From positions 1-9,933 of the forward strand of contig JAGQSP010000006.1 in assembly GCA_020439485.1 (NCBI GenBank): a stretch of 9,933 bases of DNA, written 5' to 3'. Origin of the DNA: Acidimicrobiales bacterium. Lineage in GTDB: Bacteria > Actinomycetota > Acidimicrobiia > Acidimicrobiales > Poriferisodalaceae. The notes beneath the pieces were generated by a model, which worked only from the letters and a program-made list of their open reading frames with translations, was not told the origin of the DNA and ran no database searches. This document shows, piece by piece, positions 1-7,600 of this stretch. The position numbers and the translations under genes were made by a program. The first letter of the stretch is position 1, and every line of letters begins with the position of its first letter.

Positions 1-831
1 CTGAGCGTGCTCGACGGTGTCAACAGCGGCTCGGCCGACGACGAGCGACGCAATCTGGTGATCGAGACGGTTGCCGCCGCACGGCGTCATGAGTTGACCA
101 GAAGCAAGACCATCCTGGGCGATGCCGAGAACGCGGTTCGGGTTGCGAACGACAGCACACTCTCGGTCGCCGAGCGCATCGCCCAGCTCGAGGCTGAACA
201 GAGCGCCACACAGACGCTGGTGGTTGCGACCGAGGGCGGGCTCGACGCCATGATCGAGCTGATCAGAGACGAGCGCCAGAAGTCTCGCCTCTCGGGAACC
301 GACCTCACCGTGGTGGCCCTCGATGCCTACACCACGGCGGCAGCTCTCGTATCGGCCGAACAACCCGAGTGTGCCCTCGACTGGACTCTGCTGGCCGGCA
401 TCGGCCGGGTCGAGTCACGCCACGGCACATACCGCGGTGCCGTGCTGTTGCCAGACGGCACCACCTCAAAACCGATCATCGGAATTGCTCTCGATGGCAG
501 CTCGGGCACGGCCGTCATCGGCGATACCGATGGCGGAGTGCTCGATGGCGACACCACCTGGGATCGCGCCGTCGGGCCCATGCAGTTCATCCCGTCGACA
601 TGGGCCGGCTTTGCAGCAGACGCCAACAACGACGGGCGAAGCGACCCGCAGAACATCTACGACGCGGCGCTGGCGGCTGCGAGATATCTGTGTCGCAGGG
701 GCCCGCTGGACGTCGAAGCCAACGTGGTTTCGGCCATCCTCACCTACAACAACTCGCAGGTCTACGTCCGAGCGGTGCGAGCCAATGCCGACACGTACAC
801 CGAACTCGGAATCACCCTGAAGCGACCCTGA
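1..831 (+). CDS. Lytic murein transglycosylase, MltB/SLT_2-like (5' partial)
   Basis: Predicted secreted enzyme that cleaves the MurNAc-GlcNAc bond of peptidoglycan. The reading frame is open from base 1; the GTG at 7 is probably internal, so the true start and any signal peptide lie outside the window. Residues are counted from that GTG. Residues 10-95 are polar and helical, perhaps a coiled coil. The catalytic domain begins near residue 124 with DWTLLAGIGRVESRHG, where Glu136 is the expected catalytic acid. GPMQFIPSTW (190-199) is the family's second signature. D205-x-N-x-D-G-x-S-D213 resembles the calcium-binding loop of MltB/Slt35, followed by a helix (YDAALAAARYLC) and the YNNS substrate-groove motif (247-250). 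The segment between the catalytic Glu and GPMQF, rich in Gly and Asp, is typical of the actinobacterial relatives. Function is confident at family level; the exact subclass is not. The next gene is on the same strand 130 bases on, separated by an inverted repeat. Confidence 0.85.
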   Translation: MSVLDGVNSGSADDERRNLVIETVAAARRHELTRSKTILGDAENAVRVANDSTLSVAERIAQLEAEQSATQTLVVATEGGLDAMIELIRDERQKSRLSGTDLTVVALDAYTTAAALVSAEQPECALDWTLLAGIGRVESRHGTYRGAVLLPDGTTSKPIIGIALDGSSGTAVIGDTDGGVLDGDTTWDRAVGPMQFIPSTWAGFAADANNDGRSDPQNIYDAALAAARYLCRRGPLDVEANVVSAILTYNNSQVYVRAVRANADTYTELGITLKRP

Positions 832-893
832 AAACCCCGCAAAGCGGCGGTTGCCGACCTGCCTGCCACACACAGTGGGTCGAGCGAGGGTCT

Positions 894-919
894 CTGGCAG
901 TGACCACTGTCACAGCCAG
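894..919. repeat. Inverted repeat (possible terminator hairpin or operator)
   Basis: Two 11-base arms, CTGGCAGTGAC and GTCACAGCCAG, pair at 10 of 11 positions (one A-A mismatch) around a 4-base loop, cact. It lies between the transglycosylase stop (831) and the start of the YbaK-like gene (962). No T-run follows it on the plus strand, so it is not a classical intrinsic terminator. It ends five bases before a possible -35 element, so it could instead be an operator. The repeat is seen directly; its role is inference. Confidence 0.5.
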
Positions 920-923
920 GGAC

Positions 924-952
924 ATGACATTGATCTGACGATGACCTATCGT
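924..952 (+). promoter_or_regulatory. Candidate promoter of the YbaK-like gene
   Basis: ATGACA (924-929, five of six matches to TTGACA), a 17-base spacer and TATCGT (947-952, four of six matches to TATAAT). Transcription would begin around 959-962, at or just before the ATG at 962, giving a leaderless or near-leaderless message. This is the main reason for preferring 962 to the in-frame ATG at 941, which would lie inside the promoter. Inferred from consensus matches only. Confidence 0.35.
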
Positions 953-961
953 GCCAAGGCC

Positions 962-1438
962 ATGCCCGAGACCGAGTCATCTGTCGAGCGTGTGGTGAGG
1001 GCTGCAGCCGAACGTGGTGTGGCCATCACCCCACTTGTGCAAGCTTCCACCACCCACACCGCAGACGATGCCGCTCAGGCCGTCGGCGTCGACGTGTCGC
1101 GTATCGTCAAGAGCCTCGTCTTCAAGGTCGGTGGCCAACCTGTGCTGGTGCTCGTGAGCGGCGTCAACCAGCTCGACGAAGCCGCTCTTGCGGCGGCATC
1201 CGGCGGCGGGCGTGTTCAGAGGGCAACCGCAGACGAGGTGCGCAGCGCAACGGGCTTCGCCATCGGCGGCGTTGCTCCCTTCGGAACCGACCTACCCGTG
1301 TTCATGGACCGCACCCTGCTCGAGCACGACACCGTGTTCGCAGCCGCCGGCAGGCCGGACACCATCTTCGAGATCGGGTCGAAGGACCTCGCTCAGGCCA
1401 GCGCCGCCGTGGTGTGGCAGCTGGCCACCCCTATCTGA
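962..1438 (+). CDS. YbaK/EbsC-type aminoacyl-tRNA deacylase
   Basis: Predicted cytosolic trans-editing enzyme of the YbaK/ProRS-INS superfamily, which hydrolyses mischarged tRNA such as Cys-tRNA(Pro). The 158-residue protein has the usual length for a free-standing member. Family signatures are THTADDAAQAVGV (31-43), RIVKSLVF (47-54) with Lys50 at the position of the conserved functional lysine, TGFAIGGVAPFG (97-108) and the C-terminal VFAAAGRPDTIFEIG block (125-139). The ATG at 962 is chosen because the protein then begins just before the first family helix and because a candidate promoter sits just upstream. ATG 941 and TTG 851 are in-frame alternatives that would add residues with no family character. 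There is no convincing Shine-Dalgarno sequence. tRNA specificity (Pro, or another member of the superfamily) cannot be read from the sequence. The next gene begins 38 bases downstream on the same strand. Confidence 0.85.
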   Translation: MPETESSVERVVRAAAERGVAITPLVQASTTHTADDAAQAVGVDVSRIVKSLVFKVGGQPVLVLVSGVNQLDEAALAAASGGGRVQRATADEVRSATGFAIGGVAPFGTDLPVFMDRTLLEHDTVFAAAGRPDTIFEIGSKDLAQASAAVVWQLATPI

Positions 1439-1464
1439 GCCCCACACCACCGCGCGCCTCGGGC

Positions 1465-1470
1465 TAGCTT
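1465..1470 (+). promoter_or_regulatory. Candidate -10 element, leaderless start of the HxlR-like gene
   Basis: TAGCTT fits the TAnnnT pattern and ends exactly 6 bases before the ATG at 1477, the spacing expected if transcription starts at the start codon. No recognisable -35 lies 17 bases upstream and there is no Shine-Dalgarno sequence. Inference from position and consensus. Confidence 0.4.
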
Positions 1471-1476
1471 GGCGCA

Positions 1477-1779
1477 ATGACGGTTCCAGACCGCGCCCAG
1501 CTGGACCTCTTGGACGCGCTAGGCAGGCGCTGGGGCCCTCGTATCGTGTTCGAATTGTCGGGCGGAGCGCTGGGGTTCAACGAACTGCGCAAGCGGTGCG
1601 ACAACATGTCGCCCAGCGTGTTGTCCCGACGCCTGGTCGAGCTGGACGAGGCCGGATTGGTTCAACAAGACGACTTCGAGGCGTGGGAGCTGACCACGCG
1701 TGGCTACACCGTCGCCGACTCTCTTGCAGCGGCCACCGCCACGCGGGGCGCCTCAGGGCCGGGTGGTCCTGTCAGCTGA
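1477..1779 (+). CDS. HxlR-like winged-helix transcriptional regulator
   Basis: Predicted small DNA-binding protein of 100 residues. The first helices, LDLLDALGRRWGPRIVFEL (9-27), match the HxlR pattern of an N-terminal helix followed by a tryptophan. FNELRKRCDNMSPSVLSRRL (33-52) supplies the helix-turn-helix, with the recognition helix around SPSVLSRRL. VELDEAGLV and WELTTRG (70-76) form the wing. Many HxlR proteins carry a redox- or aldehyde-reactive cysteine near the N-terminus; here the only cysteine is Cys40, in the helix-turn-helix, so that sensing mode is not evident. The tail after residue 82 is Ala/Gly-rich and looks disordered. Its coding end overlaps the convergent antiporter gene by 8 bases. 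Targets are unknown; either neighbouring gene is possible. Assignment to the HxlR rather than the wider MarR/ArsR superfamily is likely but not certain. Confidence 0.75.
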   Translation: MTVPDRAQLDLLDALGRRWGPRIVFELSGGALGFNELRKRCDNMSPSVLSRRLVELDEAGLVQQDDFEAWELTTRGYTVADSLAAATATRGASGPGGPVS

Positions 1780-3394
1780 ACGGCCAGAATCTGCCAGCCC
1801 CGGGTTCGGGCTCTGGAGGGCCGGCTTCGGGTACCGGAAACGTCAACACCGGAACCGCCAGCTGGCGGGCGATGCGTTCTGCGGGCATCAGAGCGAGGCG
1901 GCTGGTGCTGCCCAGCTGGCGGGTGCCGAACAGCACGACCAGGTCGGCACCGGTCGAGGCCTGGGCTCTCACCACTGCACCGGTGAACGATTCGGACGTC
2001 AGGGCCACGAACTCGAACTCGCATCCCCCAGCTTCGGTCAGACGTTCCACACGCTCGACGTGTTTACTCTCGTCGTCACCGGGCACCAGCAGGTACACCT
2101 TGGCGTGCCAGCGAGCCGCGGCGTTCAACAACCACTCGGGCGGATCGACGGCCGACGGTGCAGCCACCAACACCTTTTCGGGCACCTCGTCGAAGTTGAC
2201 CTCGGGAACCGATGTGTTGGAATCGTCCGTGGTGCTGCGCTTCTCGAGGCCCAGGTTGCGCATCACCAGCAGGGGCCCGATCAGCTCGAACAGGACAACG
2301 CTGCCCAAAACGACCGTGGCAGCCTCTACGCCAGGCCCTGGGATGGCCTCAGATGCCAAGACCGCCAAACCCACAGCCACACCCGCCTGCGGGGTCAGAT
2401 CGACGCCCAGGCGCAGCGACGCCCGCCACCCGAGGCCGCCGACAGGCCCGCCGATGAGGGCGCCGGCCACCTTGGCGATGACCCTCACCACAATGTAGGC
2501 AAGGCCGATGACGCCGACTTCGGGTACATCCTCGAGATGGATCGAAGCGCCCGCCAGAGCGAAGAACAACAGATACAGGGGCTGCTCGATCGATTTGATG
2601 GTGCGAAACAGCCGTTGGGTGAACGACACCGGCGACACCGACGCCGCGGTTGCACCGGCGACCAGGGCTGCCAGCGGAAGCGATATCTCGACCTGTTGCG
2701 ACACGGCCCAGCCGAGCAGCAGGTGCACGCCGACGAACAGCAACAACTCGCCCGAGGTCTCGATCTGATGCCCCAACCGGGCGATGAGCAGGCCACCCAC
2801 GACACCGATGAGCGCTCCCCCGATGCCCAGCTGAACGAAGTCGGCCGCTGCCGACCACACGCTGGCGTCCTCGTTGGTCAAAAGGGTCGCCACTGGCAGT
2901 ATCGCCGCAAACGTCGTGGTTGCAAGGGCGTCCGAGACAGCGTGCGTCGAGACGAGGCCGCGTGTGTAGGGCGAGGAGACCTTGGCCGAACTGACCACGT
3001 GCGCGATTGTCAGAGGGGCGCCGGCGCCGGCCAAGGCTGCCAGCATCAGCGCGACCGAGCGCTCGGCTCCGGCCCACTCGGCGGCGAAGAACACCCCGAA
3101 CCCCGACAGCACGAACTGGGCCACGCCTGCGGTGACCGACCACCGGGCGGCCTTCAGCGCCCTGGCCGAGGCCCGCTCGCCGATGACGAACATCAATACG
3201 GCCAGAGCGATCTCGGTTACGGGCTGCAGCCTGACGAGATCTTCTTCGCTCACCAGCCCCAGGGCCGAAGGGCCAAGCACCGCTCCGACCAGCAGGAAGC
3301 CGATCAGCTCGGGAAGGTTGCGACGGGCGAGCACGCGGCTCGCCAAGTAGGCGAGCCAGGCCAGCAGCGCAAATGCTGCGAGGCCGTCGGTCAC
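1772..3394 (-). CDS. CPA2-type cation:proton antiporter with C-terminal Usp-like domain
   Basis: Predicted inner-membrane Na+ or K+/H+ exchanger of 540 residues. Residues 1-380 hold about 12-13 hydrophobic segments. RRNLPELIGFLLVGAVLGPS (24-43) is the CPA2 signature after TM1. Ser154-Asp155 in HAVSDALATT occupies the ion-binding position, usually Asp-Asp or Gln-Asp, so the essential Asp is kept. Lys308 in VVRVIAKVAG corresponds to the conserved TM lysine, and LTPQAGVAVG (333-342) is a late-TM motif. Residues 405-525 look like a cytosolic UspA-type nucleotide-binding fold: KVLVAAP at the start, GADLVVLFG in the middle, and LAVPVLTFP at the end. No TrkA-N/RCK domain is seen. The GTG start at 3394 overlaps the stop of the upstream isomerase gene (GTGA) and has the strong Shine-Dalgarno AGGAGAAGG 7 bases before it, indicating co-transcription and translational coupling. 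Ion specificity cannot be read from the sequence. Confidence 0.85.
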   Translation of the reverse strand: MTDGLAAFALLAWLAYLASRVLARRNLPELIGFLLVGAVLGPSALGLVSEEDLVRLQPVTEIALAVLMFVIGERASARALKAARWSVTAGVAQFVLSGFGVFFAAEWAGAERSVALMLAALAGAGAPLTIAHVVSSAKVSSPYTRGLVSTHAVSDALATTTFAAILPVATLLTNEDASVWSAAADFVQLGIGGALIGVVGGLLIARLGHQIETSGELLLFVGVHLLLGWAVSQQVEISLPLAALVAGATAASVSPVSFTQRLFRTIKSIEQPLYLLFFALAGASIHLEDVPEVGVIGLAYIVVRVIAKVAGALIGGPVGGLGWRASLRLGVDLTPQAGVAVGLAVLASEAIPGPGVEAATVVLGSVVLFELIGPLLVMRNLGLEKRSTTDDSNTSVPEVNFDEVPEKVLVAAPSAVDPPEWLLNAAARWHAKVYLLVPGDDESKHVERVERLTEAGGCEFEFVALTSESFTGAVVRAQASTGADLVVLFGTRQLGSTSRLALMPAERIARQLAVPVLTFPVPEAGPPEPEPGAGRFWPFS

Positions 3395-3867
3395 GGCCTG
3401 GCCTTCTCCTCGACCACTACCGAGTCCATGGTGTCACCGACCGATATCGCCAATGCGACGTCCATGCCGGACGTCACGTAGCCGAACAGGTTGTACAGCT
3501 TGTCCAGCTTGCGGGTGCAGTCGTCGATGCAGATGAAGAACTGGCTGCCGTTGGTATTGGGGCCTGCGTTGGCCATGGCTACTGCTCCGAGTGTGTACTC
3601 GGCCTTCACCGGCTCGTCTGCGAAGCGATAGCCGGGCCCACCCCTGCCGGTGCCGTCGGGGCATCCGCCCTGGACCACAAACGACGGGACGACGCGATGA
3701 AAGGTCAGCCCGGTGTAGTAGCCGTCGCGCGCCAGGTTGATGAAGTTGTTGACGGTGGCGGGCGCCAGCTGCGGGTCGAGCTCCATGACGATCTCGCCCT
3801 TGGGCGTAGACAGCGTCACCTCGTACAGAATGTTGAGGTCGACGTTGAATTCGGGGGGTTTTGACAT
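3391..3867 (-). CDS. Cyclophilin-type peptidylprolyl cis-trans isomerase
   Basis: Predicted folding catalyst of 158 residues that isomerises Xaa-Pro bonds. The core motif FHRVVPSFVVQGG (56-68) gives catalytic Arg58 with Phe63 and Gln66, equivalent to Arg55, Phe60 and Gln63 of human cyclophilin A. GCPDGTGRGGPGYRF (68-82) is the loop typical of bacterial cyclophilins, and NGSQFFI (106-112) lines the active site. The position of the cyclosporin-contact Trp121 appears to be a Leu or Lys (RKLDKLYNLFG), as in many bacterial members. No signal peptide or membrane segment is seen, so a cytosolic location is likely. The ATG at 3867 is chosen because family similarity begins soon after it. Longer frames from 3906 (ATG) or 3990 add sequence with no cyclophilin character, and the latter would run into the divergent lipoprotein gene. 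It is the first gene of a unit with the antiporter, overlapping it by 4 bases. Confidence 0.9.
   Translation of the reverse strand: MSKPPEFNVDLNILYEVTLSTPKGEIVMELDPQLAPATVNNFINLARDGYYTGLTFHRVVPSFVVQGGCPDGTGRGGPGYRFADEPVKAEYTLGAVAMANAGPNTNGSQFFICIDDCTRKLDKLYNLFGYVTSGMDVALAISVGDTMDSVVVEEKARP
3402..3410 (-). promoter_or_regulatory. Strong ribosome binding site for the antiporter
   Basis: On the minus strand this reads AGGAGAAGG, 7 bases before the GTG at 3394, and lies inside the last codons of the isomerase gene. It supports the GTG start and internal translation in a shared message. It also contrasts with the first genes of transcription units here, which lack such a site. Confidence 0.7.
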
Positions 3868-3962
3868 TGCTACATGGTGGCAGGCAATCGGCTGTTTCGT
3901 GGACATCGCCCCGATCTGGGGATCTGATGTAGGCCCGCGCCCTATCGCGGCCCGGCGTTTCG

Positions 3963-3968
3963 TACCCT
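3963..3968 (+). promoter_or_regulatory. Candidate -10 element, leaderless start of the lipoprotein gene
   Basis: TACCCT fits TAnnnT and ends 7 bases before the ATG at 3976, matching the arrangement at 1465-1477. No -35 or Shine-Dalgarno sequence is evident. The 108-base divergent gap (3868-3975) also has to hold the promoter of the isomerase gene, for which no convincing element was found. Confidence 0.4.
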
Positions 3969-3975
3969 CGTGGCA

Positions 3976-4674
3976 ATGAGGGGACGTCAACTACTTCTGG
4001 TCGCAGGAACTTTTGTCGCCACGGCCGCGCTTGTGGGCTGCGGTGATTCGGACGACTCGGGCTCGACGGTCATCGAGACCTCGACGACCACGACAACCGC
4101 CGCCGAAGCTGCGGAGTCGACCACCACTGCAGCGCCGGTCGAGACCACGACCACCAGCACCGAGGCACCGGTCGCCAGCACCACCACCGCACCTCAGCGT
4201 GGTCAGGGTGCCGAGCTGACCGAGTCTGCCAGGGTGTCAACCATCGGGCTGGGGCCCGTATACGTCGGCGACACGGTCGAGGTCGTCGCCGAGAAGCTCG
4301 GAGTCGCCCTCGAACCGATGCCCGATGTGCCCGGTGACGAGACCTGTCGCTATCACACCGCGCCGGGGGGCCCGCCGGGCGTCAGCTTCGTAGTGACCTA
4401 CGGTCGGGTGTCGCGGATCGACATCGAGTCGCCGAGCGTCATCACCACCCGCTCGGGCGCCGGCATCGGCTCGACCAAGGACGAAATCCTGGCCCTGTTC
4501 GGTGACAAGATCGAGGCCACGCCCAACGCGTCGTCCGGCGGCGAGGACCTCGCCTATGTGCCGGTGGACGAGAAGGACGCGAACCTGCGCATCATCTTCG
4601 AGACCAACGCCGAGGGGGTCGTGATTCGCTATCGCACCGGCCAGCTGCCCGAGGTCGAATACCCGGGCTGCTGA
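3976..4674 (+). CDS. Secreted lipoprotein with Thr-rich linker and two-lobed BamE/BLIP-like domain
   Basis: Predicted lipid-anchored cell-surface protein of 232 residues with no assigned function. Basic residues, a hydrophobic stretch and the lipobox LVGC (19-22) give a lipoprotein signal with Cys22 as the lipidation site. Residues 30-75 form a linker of Thr, Ser, Ala, Glu and Pro that would lift the folded part away from the membrane. The folded part (about 82-232) has two similar-looking halves. Each opens with a Gly-rich strand and a helix ending in LG or FG: GLGPVYVGDTVEVVAEKLG (91-109) and GAGIGSTKDEILALFG (161-176). This resembles the BamE/SmpA or BLIP-type fold, an inference from pattern only. 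Cys124 and Cys232 could form a disulfide. The ATG at 3976 is chosen over the GTG at 3970 because it follows the candidate -10 and places Arg2 and Arg4 at the signal N-terminus. Its stop is 18 bases from the stop of the convergent giant gene. Confidence 0.8.
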   Translation: MRGRQLLLVAGTFVATAALVGCGDSDDSGSTVIETSTTTTTAAEAAESTTTAAPVETTTTSTEAPVASTTTAPQRGQGAELTESARVSTIGLGPVYVGDTVEVVAEKLGVALEPMPDVPGDETCRYHTAPGGPPGVSFVVTYGRVSRIDIESPSVITTRSGAGIGSTKDEILALFGDKIEATPNASSGGEDLAYVPVDEKDANLRIIFETNAEGVVIRYRTGQLPEVEYPGC

Positions 4675-4692
4675 CCTGGCGCAGCGATCGAA

Positions 4693-7600
4693 TCAGTTCG
4701 GGCACTCCGAGGCGTCCGGAACCTCACGCCTGTCGACGTTGGTGTCGGTCGGATCGAAGGCATCGGTCGAGTCTTCGCAAACGATGGGCCCCTGTGGGAT
4801 GAAGAAGCCCACGTCGACGGTGCGAATCAAGCCGTTCTGATCGACGGTGATCAGGGTGCTCTCGTTGGTGAGAGGGTCGATGTCGCTGTCTACCGAGTCG
4901 TCACCGATGTCTGGGCTCATGGTGTTCCACGAGATCGGAACCTTCACCAGCTTGATGAAGTACTGGCCCGGCTCGAGGTCGCCGAACCAGTAGTAGCCCG
5001 GCTTCGCAGAATCGTTGTCGAGGTTCTGCGAGGTAGTCCAGGCAACCAGGTTGCGATCGACGTCGTAGAGCTCGATCTCGATTCCGTTGACACCCTCTTC
5101 GGTGGGGTCCTGGATGCCGTCGCGGTTTGCGTCGAGCCAGATCCAGTCGCCTATGCCGTTGTCGGACTGCGGAATCACCAAGCCGGCGGGAAGCCCCTCG
5201 ACAGGGGTCAGCTTGGTGCCATTGGCCAGCTCGAGCTGATAAGCCCACGACATCCAGGCATATTCGTCACGGTTGAACGAGCCCTGTGCGGCCCGGACAT
5301 CCATCTCGATTCGCAGCGACTCGCCGCCCACCCACGACGATCCGGTGGGTGTGTCGACCACGATCCGCACCGCCTTCACCTCGGACAGATCGGCTGGAGC
5401 GTCGCCCCAGTCCATGTCGCAGCCGGTGGGCCACGACGTACCTGGCGCCTGGCCGCCCACCTCGGGCCGACAAGGGTTGGTAGAGGTCGAGTACTGCACC
5501 GTCACTGACGCCGACGCCGGCTGGCTGATGATCTGCACCGCGTCGGTCAGCGTCGGAGCGAAGTCCGAGTTGCGGGCCTCACCGCTGATCAGTGTGGTAT
5601 CGCCGAAGAACGGCAAGTTGCCGTAGATGACCGCTCCGCCACCGCCAGTGTTGCCGACGTTGTCGAGGTCGAACCTGAGGGTGGCCTCTTCGTGCGACTC
5701 GACCTGAGCGATACAGGGTCGGCTGGTGAAACCCTCGTCGTCGGGGCAACCCACCGGTGGACGGCGCCAATCGAGCGCGGCCGCAACGGCACCGGAACCG
5801 TCCAGGTTGGTCGCCTGGATGGTGATGGTGTTGGTGCCTGTGATGAACGGACCCTCGAGTTCGGCGGTGTTCATGACCGACCAGCCCGAGCCGGAGACGC
5901 CCTGGCGCACGCCGTTGACGAACACCTCGGTCACCTGGTTGTCGACGACGTAGCTCAACATGCCGATCAACGTCGACGGGTCGTCGTCGGCGGTGATCTC
6001 TATGTCACGATGCAGGAAGGTCGTACCGACGTTGCGGCAATCATCGGCCCAGATCGGTTCGGCGTTGCCCGGCATCTCGTTCCACGGCGTGAAGCACGTT
6101 GCGCTGAAGGGAGCGTGCACCGCTGGGCGCCTTGGTCCGTTCAGCGTGTCTGAGACCGTCCAGTCGTCGTCAACTGCCAACACGTCGGGAACTTCGACGA
6201 TGTGGCCGTAGATGTCGACCTCGGCCATGTGCAGGTACTGGCCGTTGAGGGCCACCCGCACGTAGCGGGCCAGGGTGCCGTTGGCCGAAACGGTGGTGCT
6301 GCCGCTGACCAGCGCTGCCGAGTCGATCGGAAGCTCGACCACGCCGCTCTGGCTGCGCATGCCGCTGATGGTGCTGCTGGTGAACGGCACCTCCGACAAG
6401 AACAGAGCAGCGTTCGCGATGCGCGAGGCGCAGCAGTCGGTGCGGTTCCAGATGGTGATCTCGTCGATCGCTGCCACCGTGTGCAGGTCGGCCTGCCACC
6501 ACTGGTTCGACGTCGAACCGGTGTGGGTGACCGAGCCGTTCCAGTAGTTGCCGTTGGAGTTCCCGTCACCGGCGTTCGACGCCGCGCCGCCCAGGCTGGG
6601 CGTATAGGTAGACGACTGGGTGTGCGAGGCCGACTCGTTCAGGTCGACCCGTCGGCTACCGCTGGTGGCGATGTCGCTGACGCGGGCCCAGGTGAAGTCG
6701 ATGGCCAGCGAGTGGTCGTTGCTGTTTCCGTCGGCCTCGACCTCGACCAAGTTGAGGCCGGCCTGGAACGGCCCCGTCAACACCAGCTGGTTGTCGAATC
6801 CCGAGCCCGACTGGTTCTGCCTGACACCGTTGACATAGAAGGTGAATTCGCCGTTGAGCCATGCGTTGGCCTCCAGAACCAGCTCACCTGGCTCGCTGGT
6901 GGCCGACAGCACGAAGCTGCGCTGGAACCACCGGCTGTCGCGTGAGTCGCAGTCTCTGTCCCAAAGCGGAACCGCCGGAGCCGCCGGGAAGCCCGTCGCA
7001 CACTGCCCCACGGCCTCGGCGGGGCTCTGGTTCGAGTTGCGGTTGTTGGAAACCGTCCACTCTGGATCGTCTTCACCAAGTGCGATCGACGAGCCGTCGG
7101 CGCGCTTGCCCGTGTCCAGATCTGGCAATGTCAGCAGGCTGGTGTTCAGAGCCGTCGAGACGTCTTCGAGATTGGCGAAGTCGCCATCAGGCGACGTGGC
7201 GCCGTCGTAGTCGACGAATTCGAGCCCGTCGGTGCCCCTCGACATGGCGGTTGCCTCTATCGAGAACAGCGAATCGATTTCGAACTGCGCGCTGGCAACG
7301 CACAGCGCCTCGGCCAATATGCCGTCGGTGTCGATGTCGGTGACATCGGCTGCGGTGTCGCCGACACACTCGATCGGGTACGCGGTGTCGTTGGTCGCCG
7401 TGGCGAACTCGATGGGCTTCGTAGCAGCCTGAGCGCCGTCGGCGACGTTGGTGATCAGCCTCAGATCGAACAGATCACCCGGGGCGAAAGACGTGCCGTC
7501 GAAGTCGAACCGAACCAGCGTGCGGCCGGTCGAGTTGTGGTCTTCGATCACCGTGATGAAGGGAGCAGTGGCCATGCTTATCGGTGCCCAGCCGACATAC

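Noticed and set aside
837..847. CCGC-aaa-GCGG hairpin just after the transglycosylase stop
   Set aside because: Only four base pairs and no T-run; too weak to call a terminator.
1188..2498. 436-codon plus-strand frame spanning the end of the YbaK-like gene, the regulator and part of the antiporter
   Set aside because: It crosses two recognisable genes in another frame and reads as Ser/Arg/Pro-rich nonsense.
1700..3481. 593-codon open frame on the plus strand opposite the antiporter
   Set aside because: Its translation is low-complexity (Arg, Gly, Gln, Asp) with no family motif, and it lies antisense to a clearly recognisable transporter; a GC-rich shadow.
3932..3950. CCGCG-N6-CGCGG dyad in the divergent promoter region
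   Set aside because: Five-base GC-only arms are expected by chance in such GC-rich DNA.
3868..3990. N-terminal extension of the isomerase to ATG 3906 or to 3990
   Set aside because: The added residues have no cyclophilin similarity, and the longer form overlaps the start of the divergent lipoprotein gene.
4079..4200. Thr/Ala codon run (acc/acg/gcc) in the lipoprotein as a DNA microsatellite
   Set aside because: The codons vary and no exact DNA unit is kept; it is a protein-level low-complexity linker common in actinobacterial lipoproteins.
4675..4692. Terminator between the convergent lipoprotein and giant genes
   Set aside because: Only 18 bases, with no stable hairpin or T-run; nothing that could be supported.
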